Origin: Stenocarpella maydis
Taxonomy: Eukaryota; Ascomycota; Sordariomycetes; Diaporthales; Diaporthaceae
Reading direction: 5' to 3'
NCBI GenBank assembly: GCA_002270565.1
Contig: NQMI01000144.1
Span: 51,913-115,912, forward strand
DNA length: 64,000 nucleotides
In this document: piece after piece, positions 1-11,865 of the stretch
Layout of the letters: the number at the start of each line of letters is the position of its first letter
How positions within the stretch are numbered: the stretch's first letter is position 1
The notes under the pieces: model-generated
The model's database searches: none
Told to the model about the DNA's origin: nothing
The model's input: the letters and a program-made list of their open reading frames with translations, nothing else
Translations under genes and position numbers: made by a program

Positions 1-1073
1 GGTGGCCCTCTGGAGTTTGGACCTGGAAAGCTTTCCTGGGGTCTTCCACGCTCAGGCCCTTGATCCCCGTACGTCCGCCTCGCGAATGAGAAGGGACCTC
101 GCCGTCTGACACCTTCCCTGCATTTTTTGTGAGGTGCAGGCGTGAAGATTCGCCTATTCCTTTTTGGGGGGGACTGCGGGCACACCGGCACAGAGCAGGC
201 AGGCGGGCAGGATGGCAAGGAAAGGGAAAAAGGGCGAGGGTTGGTCTGTCGCCTGGTCCCTGCAAGCTTCCCGACCCAGGATCGCGCGCCGCAGAGCTGC
301 GGTTGCTCTGCTCTCTCGCTCGGTGCGGTGCGGTGCGGTGCGGTGCGCAGTGAGCTCGCCTACACACCTGTGGTTGGTCTTGACACTGCGCTGCGCTTCT
401 CTTCTTGGGAGCCTCGCCCAGCTCGCCTACACAGTACGGTACGGTACCTCACCCTCAGCTCTCCCATCATCCATCCTCCTTCTCCTCCTCCCCACACACT
501 GCACAAATCGCAGCGCCAACCTTGGACCCCGTGTCTCGTCTCGCCTTCTTCTCGTTCCCATCCATCCTTTCTTATCTCGTGCCCTTCCCTTCCATCACTT
601 TCCTCCCCTTCCGACTTTCCCTCCCACACCATCACATATTTTCCTCTCGCCTGCTTACTTCCCCCTACCCCCAACACCACCACTCATAAATACCTTCCCG
701 TCCTCTCTTGCTCTTCCTTTCTCTCCCTACCTCCTCTTGTCTTGTCTTCATGCCGTGCCAGTAGCCATCGTCGACACTCTCCTCAGCCTCATCCCAGTTT
801 GTCGTCCACACCAGTCGGCACGTCCAGAGGCTGCTCTCCCTCTTCCTCCTCGTCGTCGACAGCCTCGCCCTCCACCTCACCGGCCACCCTGTACGCACTC
901 AACGCGACTCGGCCATCCTCTTGTCGCGCCAGCGTCCCTCACCTGGGACCCGATCCATTGACAGCCGGCCTCTTGACTGTAGTACAGCTCAGGACCTCTG
1001 GCTCGCGGCTGATAACTTTTCTCTAGAAAACTTTCCTGACTTGAGCTGCTCACCTGCGTTCTCGCAGATCACC
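1..1073 (+). promoter_or_regulatory. 5' flank and long CT-rich leader of the 1074 gene
   Basis: No gene is convincing here. From about 450 to 900 the plus strand is dominated by C and T, as in many filamentous-fungal leaders, and the open frames across it are proline/serine-rich by-products of that composition. A branch-like CTGAC near 1035 and an acceptor CAG at 1065-1067, six bases before the chosen ATG, suggest an intron in the 5' untranslated region, but I cannot fix its donor. Confidence 0.45.
321..347. repeat. CGGTG pentanucleotide microsatellite, five units
   Basis: Five perfect CGGTG units run head to tail from 321 to 345. A shorter GGTAC-type run follows near 438-448. Both lie in the leader region and are probably replication-slippage tracts. 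Confidence 0.9.
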
Positions 1074-2030
1074 ATGTCGTACTTTGACCGCACTGCATCG
1101 CCCGTCATGGGCGTCTCCCCCCAACCCGCCCATCAGCTGTCCTTTGGCAGGCCTTTCCTCTCGCATCAGTCCCAGTCGCTTGGTCACTCAGTCTCATGTT
1201 CCACCCGTCCCATCCTTCGATCCAGTTCGACCTTCGCCGGCCGCAAACGCTCCAGAGACGAGGCAGCAGCCAACCTCGACGACCCGGAGAAGGTGGTCCC
1301 TGCTCCCAAGGTCGAAGAGCCCGAAGACGAATGGGAATATGGCCCCGGCATGGTTCTCATCAAGAAGAACACCCGCTACACCACCGACGCTGGCAGCCAG
1401 TCAGGCACCTGGCTCGAGGAGAGGGCTGCTCAGGAGTATGCCCGCAAACTCGAAGAGGCCACAATCGCCCAGAAGAAGCTCTCCCAAGAACGCTCTTCGC
1501 TGCGAAGCAACAAGTCGCAGCGCCTCGGCCTCTCAGACGACCTGGTCTCCTCGAGCCACGCCACTCAAAGCATTGGCACCAGCTCTGGCCGCGACACCTC
1601 GCCTGAGGCGCCCAAACAACCAGTTGTCGACGACTTCACCATGCACCTCGGCATTGGCTGGGCTCGTCTCAGCGAGGACGAGCACATTCAAGCAGCTGCT
1701 CGCGGCTGGGCTCGTTACATTGACAACCACTTCCCTGTCACTGGCGCCAAAATTCTTCTGCAAAAGTCCCAGGAGGCCTACCTTGTCCAGGCCAACGAGG
1801 GCTTCTTCCTCTTCGCCGAAAACCTTCGCGAGGGCCGACTTGTCAGCTCGGACCCTGAGCGTGCCTTCCTCAACCTCAAGTCATGCCCTGCCGTCTTTGA
1901 CGGCCCCATGATGGCTGCTGTCGAGTCCCCTCGACCCCAGTTCCAAGACAGCAACAACTCGACGTGGAACACGCCTTCGACCTCGCAACGACTCCCTACT
2001 GTTCCCGACATGGACGTGGACATGAACTGA
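1074..2030 (+). CDS. conserved fungal protein of unknown function, 318 aa
   Basis: This is a single open exon of 318 residues. The frame is open upstream to 921, but the ATG at 1074 (context ATCACCATG) is preferred because it follows a likely intron acceptor and begins the part that looks protein-like. Residues 1-60 are serine-rich with a basic patch (GRKRSRDE) that could be a nuclear signal. A central charged stretch follows (DEWEYGPGMVLIKKNTRYTT, then a glutamate/lysine/glutamine-rich helix). A more globular block from about residue 190 reads HLGIGWARLSEDEHIQAAARGW. The C-terminus is low complexity and ends in an acidic DMDVDMN tail. I recognise no catalytic motif or named domain. Codon use is strongly C/G at third positions, like the surrounding genes, so I am confident it is coding but not of its role. 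Confidence 0.75.
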   Translation: MSYFDRTASPVMGVSPQPAHQLSFGRPFLSHQSQSLGHSVSCSTRPILRSSSTFAGRKRSRDEAAANLDDPEKVVPAPKVEEPEDEWEYGPGMVLIKKNTRYTTDAGSQSGTWLEERAAQEYARKLEEATIAQKKLSQERSSLRSNKSQRLGLSDDLVSSSHATQSIGTSSGRDTSPEAPKQPVVDDFTMHLGIGWARLSEDEHIQAAARGWARYIDNHFPVTGAKILLQKSQEAYLVQANEGFFLFAENLREGRLVSSDPERAFLNLKSCPAVFDGPMMAAVESPRPQFQDSNNSTWNTPSTSQRLPTVPDMDVDMN

Positions 2031-4352
2031 ACGACACCGCATCACTGGATTGGCGTTGAATTGATTTGCCTTGCTTTGGTCTGCTTTTGGGTGGTGTTTG
2101 GGGTCGGGCTGCACCATGACGGGTGCCGGCTCTGCGCTGTGTGGTTGGTTCCCCAACCCATGTGGTTGGGTCCTCCAATCCAAACAGGTCGGTTTAACAA
2201 GGGACACAAAGGTAACGGTGATTTACCACGGACGGCGTTGCCAACGGAAATTTGCTTTCGCACATACCGCGCACATGTACTATTAGTTAAGACAAACCAT
2301 CCTTGCCAAATTGAAGAACAGATGAGCATTGAAGTCAAGAGGTTGTTTTGCTTGACCACCTGCAACGTGACGAGGTGATTGGGCGGGGCACCTGTGCAGA
2401 CGGAGCCGCATGTTTGCAAAAGTCGGCCGTGAGTGGGCGGCAGTGGCCAACAGTGGGGAAGTTGCCGGAGTTTTGGTAGCTGACAGTCGTGGGGTTCGGC
2501 TATCACGCATGCTGATTTGGGCAGAGTTTCCGCAGTCCCATTGTGCTTGGTGGTCTACACTCGTCGATCTCGGTGGTGTTCCGGGGTTGATCCTGCGAGC
2601 CAGTCCCTTGTTGTCTTTCTGCTGGGTCACACGATGTCAGGGTCTTGGCCAGATGTGAGAGCCCTTATTATCAAGAATCCATGGCTGATAATCCGAGATG
2701 AGATGGGCGGGATGGTCTTGGGTGTAGGCACGAGGGGAAGAGAAGCACTAATGGCTCGGGAGCTGATAGAAGTATGTAGGCAGACAATAGATTGGTACCT
2801 AGGGACTTGGACAGCAATGTTGTGGTTGGACTCGATAGTGTGGGCACCAGCAAGTGTCCTTCCGGAGGCAGCGATTGCTCGAGTTTGGGCCGGCCGAGTC
2901 TGGGGCCGGTCGATAGGCTGAGAGGTGCTGCAGGGGTCCCCAAGGGGAAAAAAGAAACCAGAAAAAAACCTCGTGGGCTTCCAACAACCAACCCAGCAAC
3001 GAGGGCGAGTGAGTGGTTGCAGGGACCACTGGGGCATGGTGCTTTGCTATGGGAAAACCCTCAAACATGGGGGAAGGAAAATCATGGGTCCCCCTCGCGG
3101 TTGCGGTGTGCATGGAGCCGGGCTGGGCCAAATTGTTTGGTGGGCAGTGCACGCCGCTGTTGCTGCAGGAGAAACAGACTTGGACGGCCTCATGGCAAAA
3201 CAAAGTGGCACACGCGCGTGAGCACGCGACAGGACGGGCATGACGAGATGAAGAAGAGAGAAGAGAGAAAAACCTTCAACTTTGACATGGGCAAGGCGGA
3301 AGGAAATTCTCCAGAGACCCATCTATCTATCTACCTGGGCATCGCTACTCGTGCTTTTCCTGCTGGCGCTTCGAAGGCCGACTTTCTCTTGTTCACTTTT
3401 CCTGCGCCTGCACTTCTGGTCCCGGCGTGCCTCGGGCCAGAGAGTCTCTGAGCCGCCTCCATCTCACACTTGATACCCTGAGAACCGACCTGGGCTCCAT
3501 CATCCCACATCCACTAATTCTAATTGAACCAACGCTGCTGATCCCCCGGGTCCGACGCCCGATTGTTTGCAGCAGCAGAATAAGCCACCGAAAAGGGCCA
3601 TCGGGAACAGCCCCAGCCACCGCCAGCACATGTCGCGTTCAGGGCGGCCCTGAATGATACCCAGCTGTGGCGACTGACAGGCACAGCCTCACGAGTTCCA
3701 GTCATCAGTCAGACAGCCCGAGACCGACACTTCGGAGACCACCCCCACAACCAGGCCGGGCCGGCTCCTGGGCTGCAAGCGGCAGGCCCGTGACGGGGCA
3801 CGACGCACATCGCATAGATACCTGGATACCCGGGTTGACTAGCCTCTCCATTTGTGTGCGTGCGTGTGAGTGTGGTGCATCGTAGCCCAATAGGCCGTGC
3901 CCAAGGCTCGTGGTAGGGTCAGTCGATGCTTTTTCCGTTTTCAGTTCAGGTTCCCAGGTTGCTGGTAAAACAAGACCTCTCCTCCAGGACAGGTCGTGTT
4001 TATTCCCATTCCCTTTTCCCAACCCCCTCCCCCCGTCTCTGGTGGCAGGCTCTGCTGGATGCTGCGCTCCTTGTGTAATGTTATGAAACAGAAGATGTTG
4101 ATGCCATCGCGCTGCATATCGCATGCCTTGTCTGCCGGTGACCTGACCGACCCCTCCTTTATGACATCCTCCCAGCCTACCTACTTTCCCACCTAACTCG
4201 TACTGATATCTGTTAGTACGCTCTCAACAGCTGACATCCCTCGCTCACCTCCAGCCACACCGTGATCGCCCCGCCCCAGCCCTTCAAAGACCTGACCCAT
4301 TCCAGAGGCGCAAGCACTATCGCCTGCGGCCACTCTCCCCAAAGGCGCGACC
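2031..4352. other. intergenic region, no convincing gene
   Basis: Several overlapping frames of 70-220 codons occur on both strands, but none shows a recognisable domain or consistent codon bias. A short ATCT run sits near 3320-3338. The last 150 bases form the CT-rich leader of the BTB gene. I see no RNA gene. Confidence 0.5.
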
Positions 4353-6134
4353 ATGGTCTCGCAGCCCGACCACTCGTCCACGTCCGGCTCGGGGGGCACC
4401 ATCACCGTCCGCGGCCCCAGCTCTGTCGTCGGCACCAGTTCCACCACCGGCGCGCGGCACCGCTCCTCTCGACGCCACCACTACAACAGATCCTATGCCG
4501 GCGGCACCTCCTACGTCCCGCAGAACGAGTTCCCCTGGTTCTCCCACTCAGGCGATGTCGAGATCGTCGTCAAGGTCCCCTCAGGCCACGAGAACCGCTA
4601 CCTGCTGCACCGGCACACGCTGACGCGGTGCAGCGGCTTCTTCGAGGCGAGCACCAGTGAGCCCTGGTCCAAGGCCGTGGACGTCGTGCCAGACTTGCCT
4701 GCATTACCTGCACCGGCACGGAATGGCGCCACAGCGGGAGGAGAGCTGGCGAGGATAGGCGAGGACAATGCCGGCGCCGAGAGGGGAAGCACGGTTTCAC
4801 GGGCGAACATAGGCACGCCGAGGAAAAGGTGGAGGTACGAGCTCGACTACGGGAAGGGAGGCGACGACATACCCATGCTGGTGCAGAAGGAGGAGAACAA
4901 CAGCAGCAACAACAACACATCTGCCGCGCCCGGTCGTCTGATGGGCCCGCCAACCACGTCCATCTTTGGCGGAAGCTCGAGCAGCAGCACCAGTCACAGC
5001 GAGGTCGGCCGGTCAAAACACTCGCACAGTCAGTCAACCCCACGCGACTTCTTCCGATCCGTCGCGAACCTCAGTCTCCCCTCGCCTTCGCACAACCAAT
5101 ACCCATTACCGACCAACACCTCCTCGAACCTACCGCCGCCGTCGCCCGAAGACCAAGACACGCTCCGCGACTATGACAACCTGTTCCGCATAATGTACAA
5201 TTTCTCGCCCGTCCTCGACGGGATAAATATTGCCGATGCATACGTACAATGCAAGTCCCTGCTTACCATAGCCGACCAGTACGACGCGCTTTCTGTTGTC
5301 GGGCCAAGGGTCGATCACCACCTGTTGCAATTCCAGAGCCGCCTGTGGAAACAAATAGCCAAATATCCCATCAGCTACCTCCGCCTGGGCCATCTTGCAA
5401 GGAGCAAGATCATATTCCAGGAGGCCCTTATTCACGTTGTCGGCCAGTGGCCTGCGGGGGAGCGCAGCTTGAGGAACACCATGCCCGAGTCGGTCCTGGA
5501 TATCATCGAGGACAAGGTCGACGAGCTGGAGGAAACAGTCGCAAGAGTCGAGGGCCGCCTTTTCAGGCTCAACCTTATCACAAGGTCCGGGGAGCGGGTG
5601 ACGCCTGCGACAGGCTACCTCGACTGGTTAGCCGTGAGTTTCTTCAGGCAGTGGCTAGCCGACAACACAACACCCGGCCCAGTCTCACCACCTCCCCCAA
5701 GCGACCGGAGGGCGGGGGCCCAAAACGGCGGGGGCCGGACACGCAACAACTCGGGGCCCAGCAGCAACGGCAACACGGCGGTCGTCCCCGCGTCGTCAGC
5801 CGCGATCCCCCTCGTGCCGCCGCTGGCCTCGCTGGGGCGCACGTACCGCACCCTGGGCGGGGTGACGGGGGCCAGCGCCCCGGGCTACCTGACGCACGAG
5901 GAGTGCAAACGCTTCCTCAAGCTCACGCCCGAGCTGTACAGCCGCGACAACCTGCGGCGGTTCGAGAAGCGCGTGGACGAGCTCAAGGCGATGGCGCGCG
6001 AGGTCGTCCGCCCGCTCATGGGCAGCGGCCTCGAGCTCGACCTGGCCGGCGGGAGCCGCGCCGCCGAGGGCATCGGGTACCTCACCTGCACCCGGCTCAG
6101 CGACAGGGACCTGCCGTGGGCTGTTGATGATTAA
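4353..6134 (+). CDS. BTB/POZ-domain protein with split domain, 593 aa
   Basis: The protein is intronless and starts at an ATG in good context (GCGACCATGG). Residues 65-100 carry the first half of a BTB fold: GDVEIVVKVPSG, then the typical HRHTLTRCSGFFEAS, in which side chains pack at the dimer interface. The expected second half (DNLFRIMYNFSPVLDGI, then a DAYVQCKSLLTIADQYDAL helix) appears only from about residue 265. An insertion of roughly 160 residues of Ser/Asn/Pro-rich low complexity therefore separates the halves. A helical C-terminal region follows and ends with an acidic tail. BTB proteins usually dimerise and often link substrates to Cul3 ubiquitin ligases, but no MATH, Kelch or zinc-finger partner domain is visible, so a ligase role is only inference. 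The gene is convergent with the downstream resolvase gene. Confidence 0.85.
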   Translation: MVSQPDHSSTSGSGGTITVRGPSSVVGTSSTTGARHRSSRRHHYNRSYAGGTSYVPQNEFPWFSHSGDVEIVVKVPSGHENRYLLHRHTLTRCSGFFEASTSEPWSKAVDVVPDLPALPAPARNGATAGGELARIGEDNAGAERGSTVSRANIGTPRKRWRYELDYGKGGDDIPMLVQKEENNSSNNNTSAAPGRLMGPPTTSIFGGSSSSSTSHSEVGRSKHSHSQSTPRDFFRSVANLSLPSPSHNQYPLPTNTSSNLPPPSPEDQDTLRDYDNLFRIMYNFSPVLDGINIADAYVQCKSLLTIADQYDALSVVGPRVDHHLLQFQSRLWKQIAKYPISYLRLGHLARSKIIFQEALIHVVGQWPAGERSLRNTMPESVLDIIEDKVDELEETVARVEGRLFRLNLITRSGERVTPATGYLDWLAVSFFRQWLADNTTPGPVSPPPPSDRRAGAQNGGGRTRNNSGPSSNGNTAVVPASSAAIPLVPPLASLGRTYRTLGGVTGASAPGYLTHEECKRFLKLTPELYSRDNLRRFEKRVDELKAMAREVVRPLMGSGLELDLAGGSRAAEGIGYLTCTRLSDRDLPWAVDD

Positions 6135-6900
6135 TATTGATTGCGATAGGGATGGAACTGTGTGCGATTTTTGGCGGAACGACAGGAAAGAAATGTTTGG
6201 ATGAGCGGGTTGAGCGTGCTCATATGAAATGAGCGATTGAGCAATATTGATGACAGTGGGGTTTTTTTATGCATAATCCGGCGGCTTTGTCCGGTGATGA
6301 TGAGGAGATTGTCGATACGTCTCTGGATGATCCGTTCTGGAAGAGCTGGCACAAAGGGCGCCAAGGGTAAATCAGGTCTTCAGGGCGTCGTCGGCGGTTC
6401 GGATCTGTCATGTTGTTTTCCCTCTCTTCGTCGGTATGCATTTTCAGGGGCGGGTGGCATTTTACTTGAACCCCGTCTTTTTTTCCCTCTCCTCCCTCAT
6501 CTTCTCGGATATCATTTGTGTTGGGTCTGGCTGGCACATATCTGTCCGTTTTCCACTTTTGCCTATTCTTACGATATATCATGGACATTGATGACCCAAC
6601 CTACTGTAACGAGGGCTCTTTTTTATCACACGCCACGACACGCACACGCATAACATACATAGTTAGCCCACTTACCCTTCAAAGCCGTACTATACCTAGG
6701 ATACCCGTGGATCAGGAATATACACACACGAAAATAACTCGCGTTTCGCCTACATCACAGCAGTGCATGCTGAGAAAGAGCAAATAACTTGTCATGGTCA
6801 CATCATCCTAGTCATGACTTCCTCGTGGAGAAAACTTCTATCCTGGCTTCAACACGCTAACCAAGCTGCTTACATCTCCGTCTGTGGCCCCACAACCCCT
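6135..6900. other. convergent 3' region between BTB and resolvase genes
   Basis: This 766-bp stretch receives the 3' ends of two convergent genes. It is less GC-rich than the neighbours and holds no supported reading frame. Confidence 0.6.
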
Positions 6901-9683
6901 CTAATCCTCCCCCGTCAGATCCAAGATCGAAACCTCGCTCCGTCTCCACGCCCGAAACCCACAAGACACCCCGGGCCCCCGGCCGGGCGGGACAACCATG
7001 CGGTCGGCCTCCTCCCGCGTGACCTCCACCTCGGCGAAGTAGCCGAGCCCCGCGCCGCTCGTCCGGGGCACGTAGACCGTTGTCATAGCCGGGGGAGAAG
7101 ACGAAGAAGGCAGTGCTGCTGATGCGGCGGCGTTGTCCGCCGCCCCGAAGGGTAGTGGTCCGCGCCTCGGCGGTGCCGGTGGGTCCCTATGGTATGATCT
7201 ACGGCTAGACGGCGCGCCGGGGCCGTTCGGGGGGCCAGCCGGTGGGGTTCGCGGGGGATTGTCTTCTTGGCCCGGTGCCGCCGCCGCCGCCGCGGCCTTC
7301 CTCCTCGTGCAGAGGGCGTGCAGCTCTTCGAACTCGTCGTCCGAATCCATCCCGGGCGGCGGCGGCGGCGGCGGCTTTGCCGCGGGCATGATGTTGCTCC
7401 TCCCCATCGTCTCGGACAGCCTCCCGAAGCTCTTGATCGAGGGCTGGGCCGCGGTGGGGTGGGCGCGGCCTGGGCGGACTGGCCGCCCCGGGGCTTTTTC
7501 TGGCCTAGGCCTGGACGATGCTGTGCTCCTCTGCGTGCGCTTAGCAGCTGGGTCCCTGGGCGAGCCGTCCGGTGGGCAGTCATGTTTCCGAGGGCCTTGG
7601 TTTGCTTGGGTTTTCGCTGTGGATGCTGTAGGGCTTCGGCCGGCATTGAAGAGGTTGTCTTTGTGTTGAAGAGGCTGGGAGTTATCCAAGACAGGCGAGG
7701 TCGGAGAAGGTCGAGGCCGTGAGTGGCCTGTCGTACAGGGAGGTTCTGAGGAAATGATTTTGGTTGAGTGTCTTGATTTCACAGGGCTGGATGAGATGAG
7801 TATCGCCTCTGATACTGTCATCCTGGTCCTCGAGGCCTTTTGGGTTGCTTGCGAGCCCGCAATTGTCCAAGGATTGGTGTCCGACGACAGCCCTGTCGCG
7901 TCCTTTTTCGATTTCAACATTTTGCAGGTTTTGGAGGGCTTTCCATCCAACTCTCGGTTTTTTCTGCCCTCTTGTTGCTCCACGGCCGTTGCAAAAGACT
8001 CCGTTGGACACATGAGAGGTGGTGTTGACCGTGGCGGAGGCGAGGACGACAACAGCAATGCCTGTAGGCCAGGCTGCTTTTGTGGTTGTGGCATGGCCTT
8101 CGTATGCTTTACGTATTGATCAAGAGCTCCCGTTGGTATGTCTGACGCCTTCGTCCGGGGCTTCTTGGCCGGCACCTTTCTGGTTGACTTCGCCACCTGC
8201 TTGGCTCTCTGCTTCTCCTCCCAACCCTCCACCGCTAGCGGCACACCTAGCTTTGCTACCGTCTCGGGGACCCACGCAAGGTCAGGCTGGAGGGGATCGA
8301 AAATCTTGTTCGGTCCTGCCTCCGCATCCCCGACCTGCTCGTCGGCCTCGTCGTCGCTGTTGAGCGCCAGGCCTGACCTTCCGTACGTGGACGTGACCTC
8401 GTCCTCTTCGGCATCCAAGTCTAGACCGACAACGTCGTTGGGAATGTACGAGATGCGCAACTCAGGTGTCCCGTCCGTACTGAAGTGCGTTCGTCGTATA
8501 TTGATCGACCTGACCAGCTCCGCCTCAAAGCGCTCGCGGACGTCTGGGTCGTTGGATTCAAGCTGCTTTTCGCTGAGATCCATCAAGGCCTGGTTTAACA
8601 ATCCCGGAGCTAGGGTCCGAATGAACTTGACTGCCCCGATCTTGCAGACCCAGTCGAAAGTCTCAGCCGCAAAAGCTCGCAGGCCAGCAATATCTACCTT
8701 CCTCCTGGATGGAAGGTCGGTCCTCAACCGCTCCACCGCCTCAGCCTGTGACACGACCGGATGGGTATAATATCTCAATACCTCCATGTTTGGGAACTCG
8801 TCTGGTATCGTCAAGGCCTTGTGTTTGGTACGGAAGAACTTGCCCTCGTTGGTCCGCAGTTCCCTTGTCAGGTCCTCCCTCCACCTGACCAGAGCGTCCC
8901 GATCGGATCGCTTGATCTGACACAGCCTTTTACCAAACCCAGCCTTGGCCGCCTCGCACGCAACCTTGATGCCGCAGCCTGGTACTCCCTCGGGGATGTA
9001 ATCGCCCCCGCTCATCAAGGCGACAAGCACCATCCCCTCCCTGTCGAGACCGGTCTCGCCCTGCCTCAGTTCGTGAACATCGTAGACAGACACGTGCGTC
9101 GGGGTCTTTGCAACCCGCGTCCCCTCGGAGGACCAGTTCCGCAGGGTAAGCGTGCAGCCGAACATGATGGTATCGACATCCTCGGACAAGACGGCATCCA
9201 CGACGCCTTGCTGCTGCAAAAGGGCGCACTCGGCCTCGGCCTCGCCGGGGGCGTCGTGGATGTGGAAGCCGAACAGCTTCACCAGGCGCTTGGCCATTGC
9301 GACGGACACGCTGTCGCCGGGGCCGCGGGAGCGCTTGTTGCGCTTGAACGCGGGCTTGTTGGGCCCGTCGAACACCAGGACGGGGACGACCGACAAGGAC
9401 AGCAGGCGGACCAGGCGGTAAAAGAGGGTGCGGATGGCCGGGTTTGCGCCGCCCCGGGCGGCCTGGGCCTGGAATGACCATATCGCAAAGTCGATGGCGA
9501 TGCGGAGCGGTCGACCGGTCTTCTCGAGGTGGCCTATGGCAAGCCTGCACAGGGACACCCGCCTGCCGGTGCCAATCTCCTTGTAAATGCTGGATCTCTT
9601 GGTCAGCCACGGCGTGCCTGATGCCCGCCTGCAGGAGGGGCAGCGTGGGCTGGAGGAATGCAAACAAACCCTTTGATACCCAT
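6901..9683 (-). CDS. YEN1: GEN1/Yen1-family Holliday junction resolvase, 900 aa
   Basis: XPG/Rad2-superfamily nuclease of the GEN1/Yen1 branch, which cuts four-way DNA junctions symmetrically in the nucleus. I model two exons, 9670-9683 and 6901-9589. The 14-base first exon encodes MGIK plus part of G5, and splicing over 80 nt (donor GTTTGT, branch CTGAC, acceptor CAG) gives MGIKGIYKEIG, the conserved start of the family. The N-terminal glycine after processing is part of the active site, so this start matters. Visible metal ligands are D38 (RIAIDFA), D79 (VFDGP), E121/E123 (GEAEAE) and D142/D144 (SEDVDT). A helix-hairpin-helix segment follows (GDYIPEGVPGCGIKVA). A chromodomain-like stretch (WVPETVAKLGVP) lies near the middle, as in GEN1. 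The C-terminal third is basic, disordered and Ser/Pro-rich with poly-Ala and poly-Pro runs, plausible for cell-cycle phosphoregulation as known for Yen1. The gene is divergent from ARP10. Confidence 0.92.
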
Positions 9684-10030
9684 GTTGGATGCGATGCCGT
9701 AGGAGCAAAATCAAAACGAAGTCAAGCCATAGCAACCTGGGGAAAATCCCACGGGTGGTTTGGACTTTAGCGACTTCCAAATCTCATACAAAGGTCCGTG
9801 GTTGTCACCATCCCAAAGCATGGAGATGCACTAAAGGGAGCTTGGTCACGAATCTGTTGACATTTAACCGCTTTGGGCTGCAGCGACAGGGGTCGTGCGC
9901 GTTTCCACAGAGACGCCAAACGACGGGCGGCTCTCACAAGTGCAGCCCGCCGACCCGCGAGACCACTTTGCCATGTGACGACTTGCTGACGCGACGACGA
10001 CATCTATCCCTTCGCAACCACCCCGCCACC
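9684..10030. promoter_or_regulatory. shared divergent promoter of YEN1 and ARP10
   Basis: Only 347 bases separate the start codons of the minus-strand resolvase and the plus-strand actin-related gene, so both promoters and leaders must overlap here. I see no clear TATA box. Confidence 0.6.
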
Positions 10031-11865
10031 ATGGCTGCCCCGGGAGCAACAGCCCTCCCGCACCGAGCCGTGTCCAGCATCCGCGGCGCCGCGGCGCCCC
10101 CCGGCGAGGCCACCTCCACCTCCACCTCGTCGGCCAACCCGCGCACGCCGACCCGCAGCACGATCCCGTCGCTTCCGTCCCAGTTCAACTCGCCGTCCTC
10201 GCTGCGCGCCGAGGACGAGGTGCTCATCCTGGAGCTGGGTGCGCGCCGGCTGCGCGCCGGGTTCGCGGGCGACGCGGTGCCCAAGGCGCTGGTGGCCTTC
10301 AGCCCGGCGCAGGCGCGGCGCGTCGGGGACCTGCGCGCGTGGGAGGCCGGGCACGTCGACGACTGGGCGAGGGGGCGCAGGTGGGGGGAGGAGCACGAGC
10401 TGTGGAGGAACGACGTGAGGGGGCTGGACCTGGGCCTGGTTGGGGACCGCATGGAGAGGGGCTTGAGGGACGCTTTCAATAAGTGTGGCGAGACCTCCCA
10501 CACGTGTTCTTCCGTCTTGCTCTCGGGCTGCCATGGCTAACCATTGGTCTGCGTAGATATCTCCTAATCGACTCTCGGCCGCGGAGGATGGTAGCTGTCC
10601 TGCCGTCCGGCACGCCGCTGCCCTTGCTGGCTACGGCGCTGGACACCCTGTTCAACAGGTTCCATGCCCCCGCCGTCTCGCTGCTGTCGTCGCCTGTCGC
10701 GTGTGCCATCTCGGCTGGTGTGCGCTCGGCGCTGGTCGTTGATCTGGGATGGTCCGAGACGGTCGTGACTGGTGTCTACGAGTACAGAGAGGTGCAGAGC
10801 AGCCGCAGTGTTCGTGCTGGCAAGATGCTGGTGCACAAGACACATGGGCTGCTGGCGACTGCGCTTGGAAAGGCACCGCCGCCTGAGGAGGACGGGCCCG
10901 GAAAGGAGACGGATCATGTCGTGTCCTTTGAGGAGTGCGAGGAGGTGGTCAACCGACTGGTGTGGTGCAAGCAGTCGCGCGGCCCGGTACCCACGTTCCA
11001 GCCGCCGCAGGAAGGCCTGGCCACTGTCACGGAGCAAGACGAGTCTGAACCAAATAATTCACCAACAGGCGGCAGCCCGCCTAGTACTACAGTCCCACTG
11101 AAGTCGACGAACCCGCCAAGGAGGATCGACCTGACCTACGACCAGCTCGCCACCCCATCCGAGGACACCTTCTTTGCTTCTGGACAGCCCCCCCATGCCT
11201 TTGATGATGAGGAGCTGCCCATCCCTCTCCTCATCTACCGCAGCCTTCTGAAGCTCCCCATGGACGTCCGGGCGCTATGCATGGCCCGGATTATCTTCAC
11301 GGGCGGTTGCTCCAGCGTCCTCGGCCTGCGCGGGCGCATCTTTGACGAAGTGAACCAGCTCATTGAGAAACACGGGTGGGATCCCGCGCGTGGCAAAGGC
11401 GTGGATGCTTACAGGACCAACCCAAAGCTACGGCGCGGGAGCAGGCGGGCGGGCGACGGAGGGCCTACGGACGCCGAGGGCACTGGCGATATTGGCGGAG
11501 GCGGAGGTGGCGGCCACGAAGTCGATGGCATGTGGGTCGATGCGCCCAACCAAGAGAGGGAGCCGGAGCGGGACCCAATCGATGACCAGCTGCGGAATGG
11601 GAGGCAAGAGAGGCCAAGGCTGCAGGGGCAGCTGCGGGCGATCGAGTCCCTGGGGGCGTGGAGCGGGGCGAGCCTGCTCAACCTGCTCAAGATACCTGCC
11701 CTGGCGACGGTGGAGCGAGAGACGTGGAGGGAGCATGGGATCATCGGGGCATCGCGTCCGGCCGAGGTGGACCCAAAGGTTGCCCAGCGCCAGAGCATGG
11801 GCGCAGGAGGGCTGATGCGCAATACCAATGCGAACTGGACGCTGGGGGTATGGGGATATCTATGA
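10031..11865 (+). CDS. ARP10: actin-related protein Arp10 (dynactin pointed end), 586 aa
   Basis: Two exons, 10031-10482 and 10557-11865, are joined across a 74-nt intron (donor GTGTGG, branch GCTAAC, acceptor TAG), which restores FNKYLLIDSRP. Arp10/Arp11 caps the pointed end of the Arp1 filament in dynactin, the activator of cytoplasmic dynein; the Neurospora counterpart is a ropy gene needed for nuclear distribution. The actin fold is visible: the beta-hairpin LILELGARRLRAGFAGD, a second phosphate-loop-like segment ALVVDLGWSETVVTGVYE, the TGGCSSVLGLRGR region near residue 440, and a C-terminal block LGAWSGASLLN. Hallmark ATP-binding residues are degenerate, as usual for this family. Two low-complexity insertions (about residues 290-340 and 470-530) make it longer than a plain actin. 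The start context is CGCCACCATGG. Confidence 0.9.

Noticed and set aside
142..1026. 294-codon frame starting at GTG
   Set aside because: It has no ATG start, and the Ser/Pro/Leu-rich product is what CT-rich leader DNA encodes in any frame.
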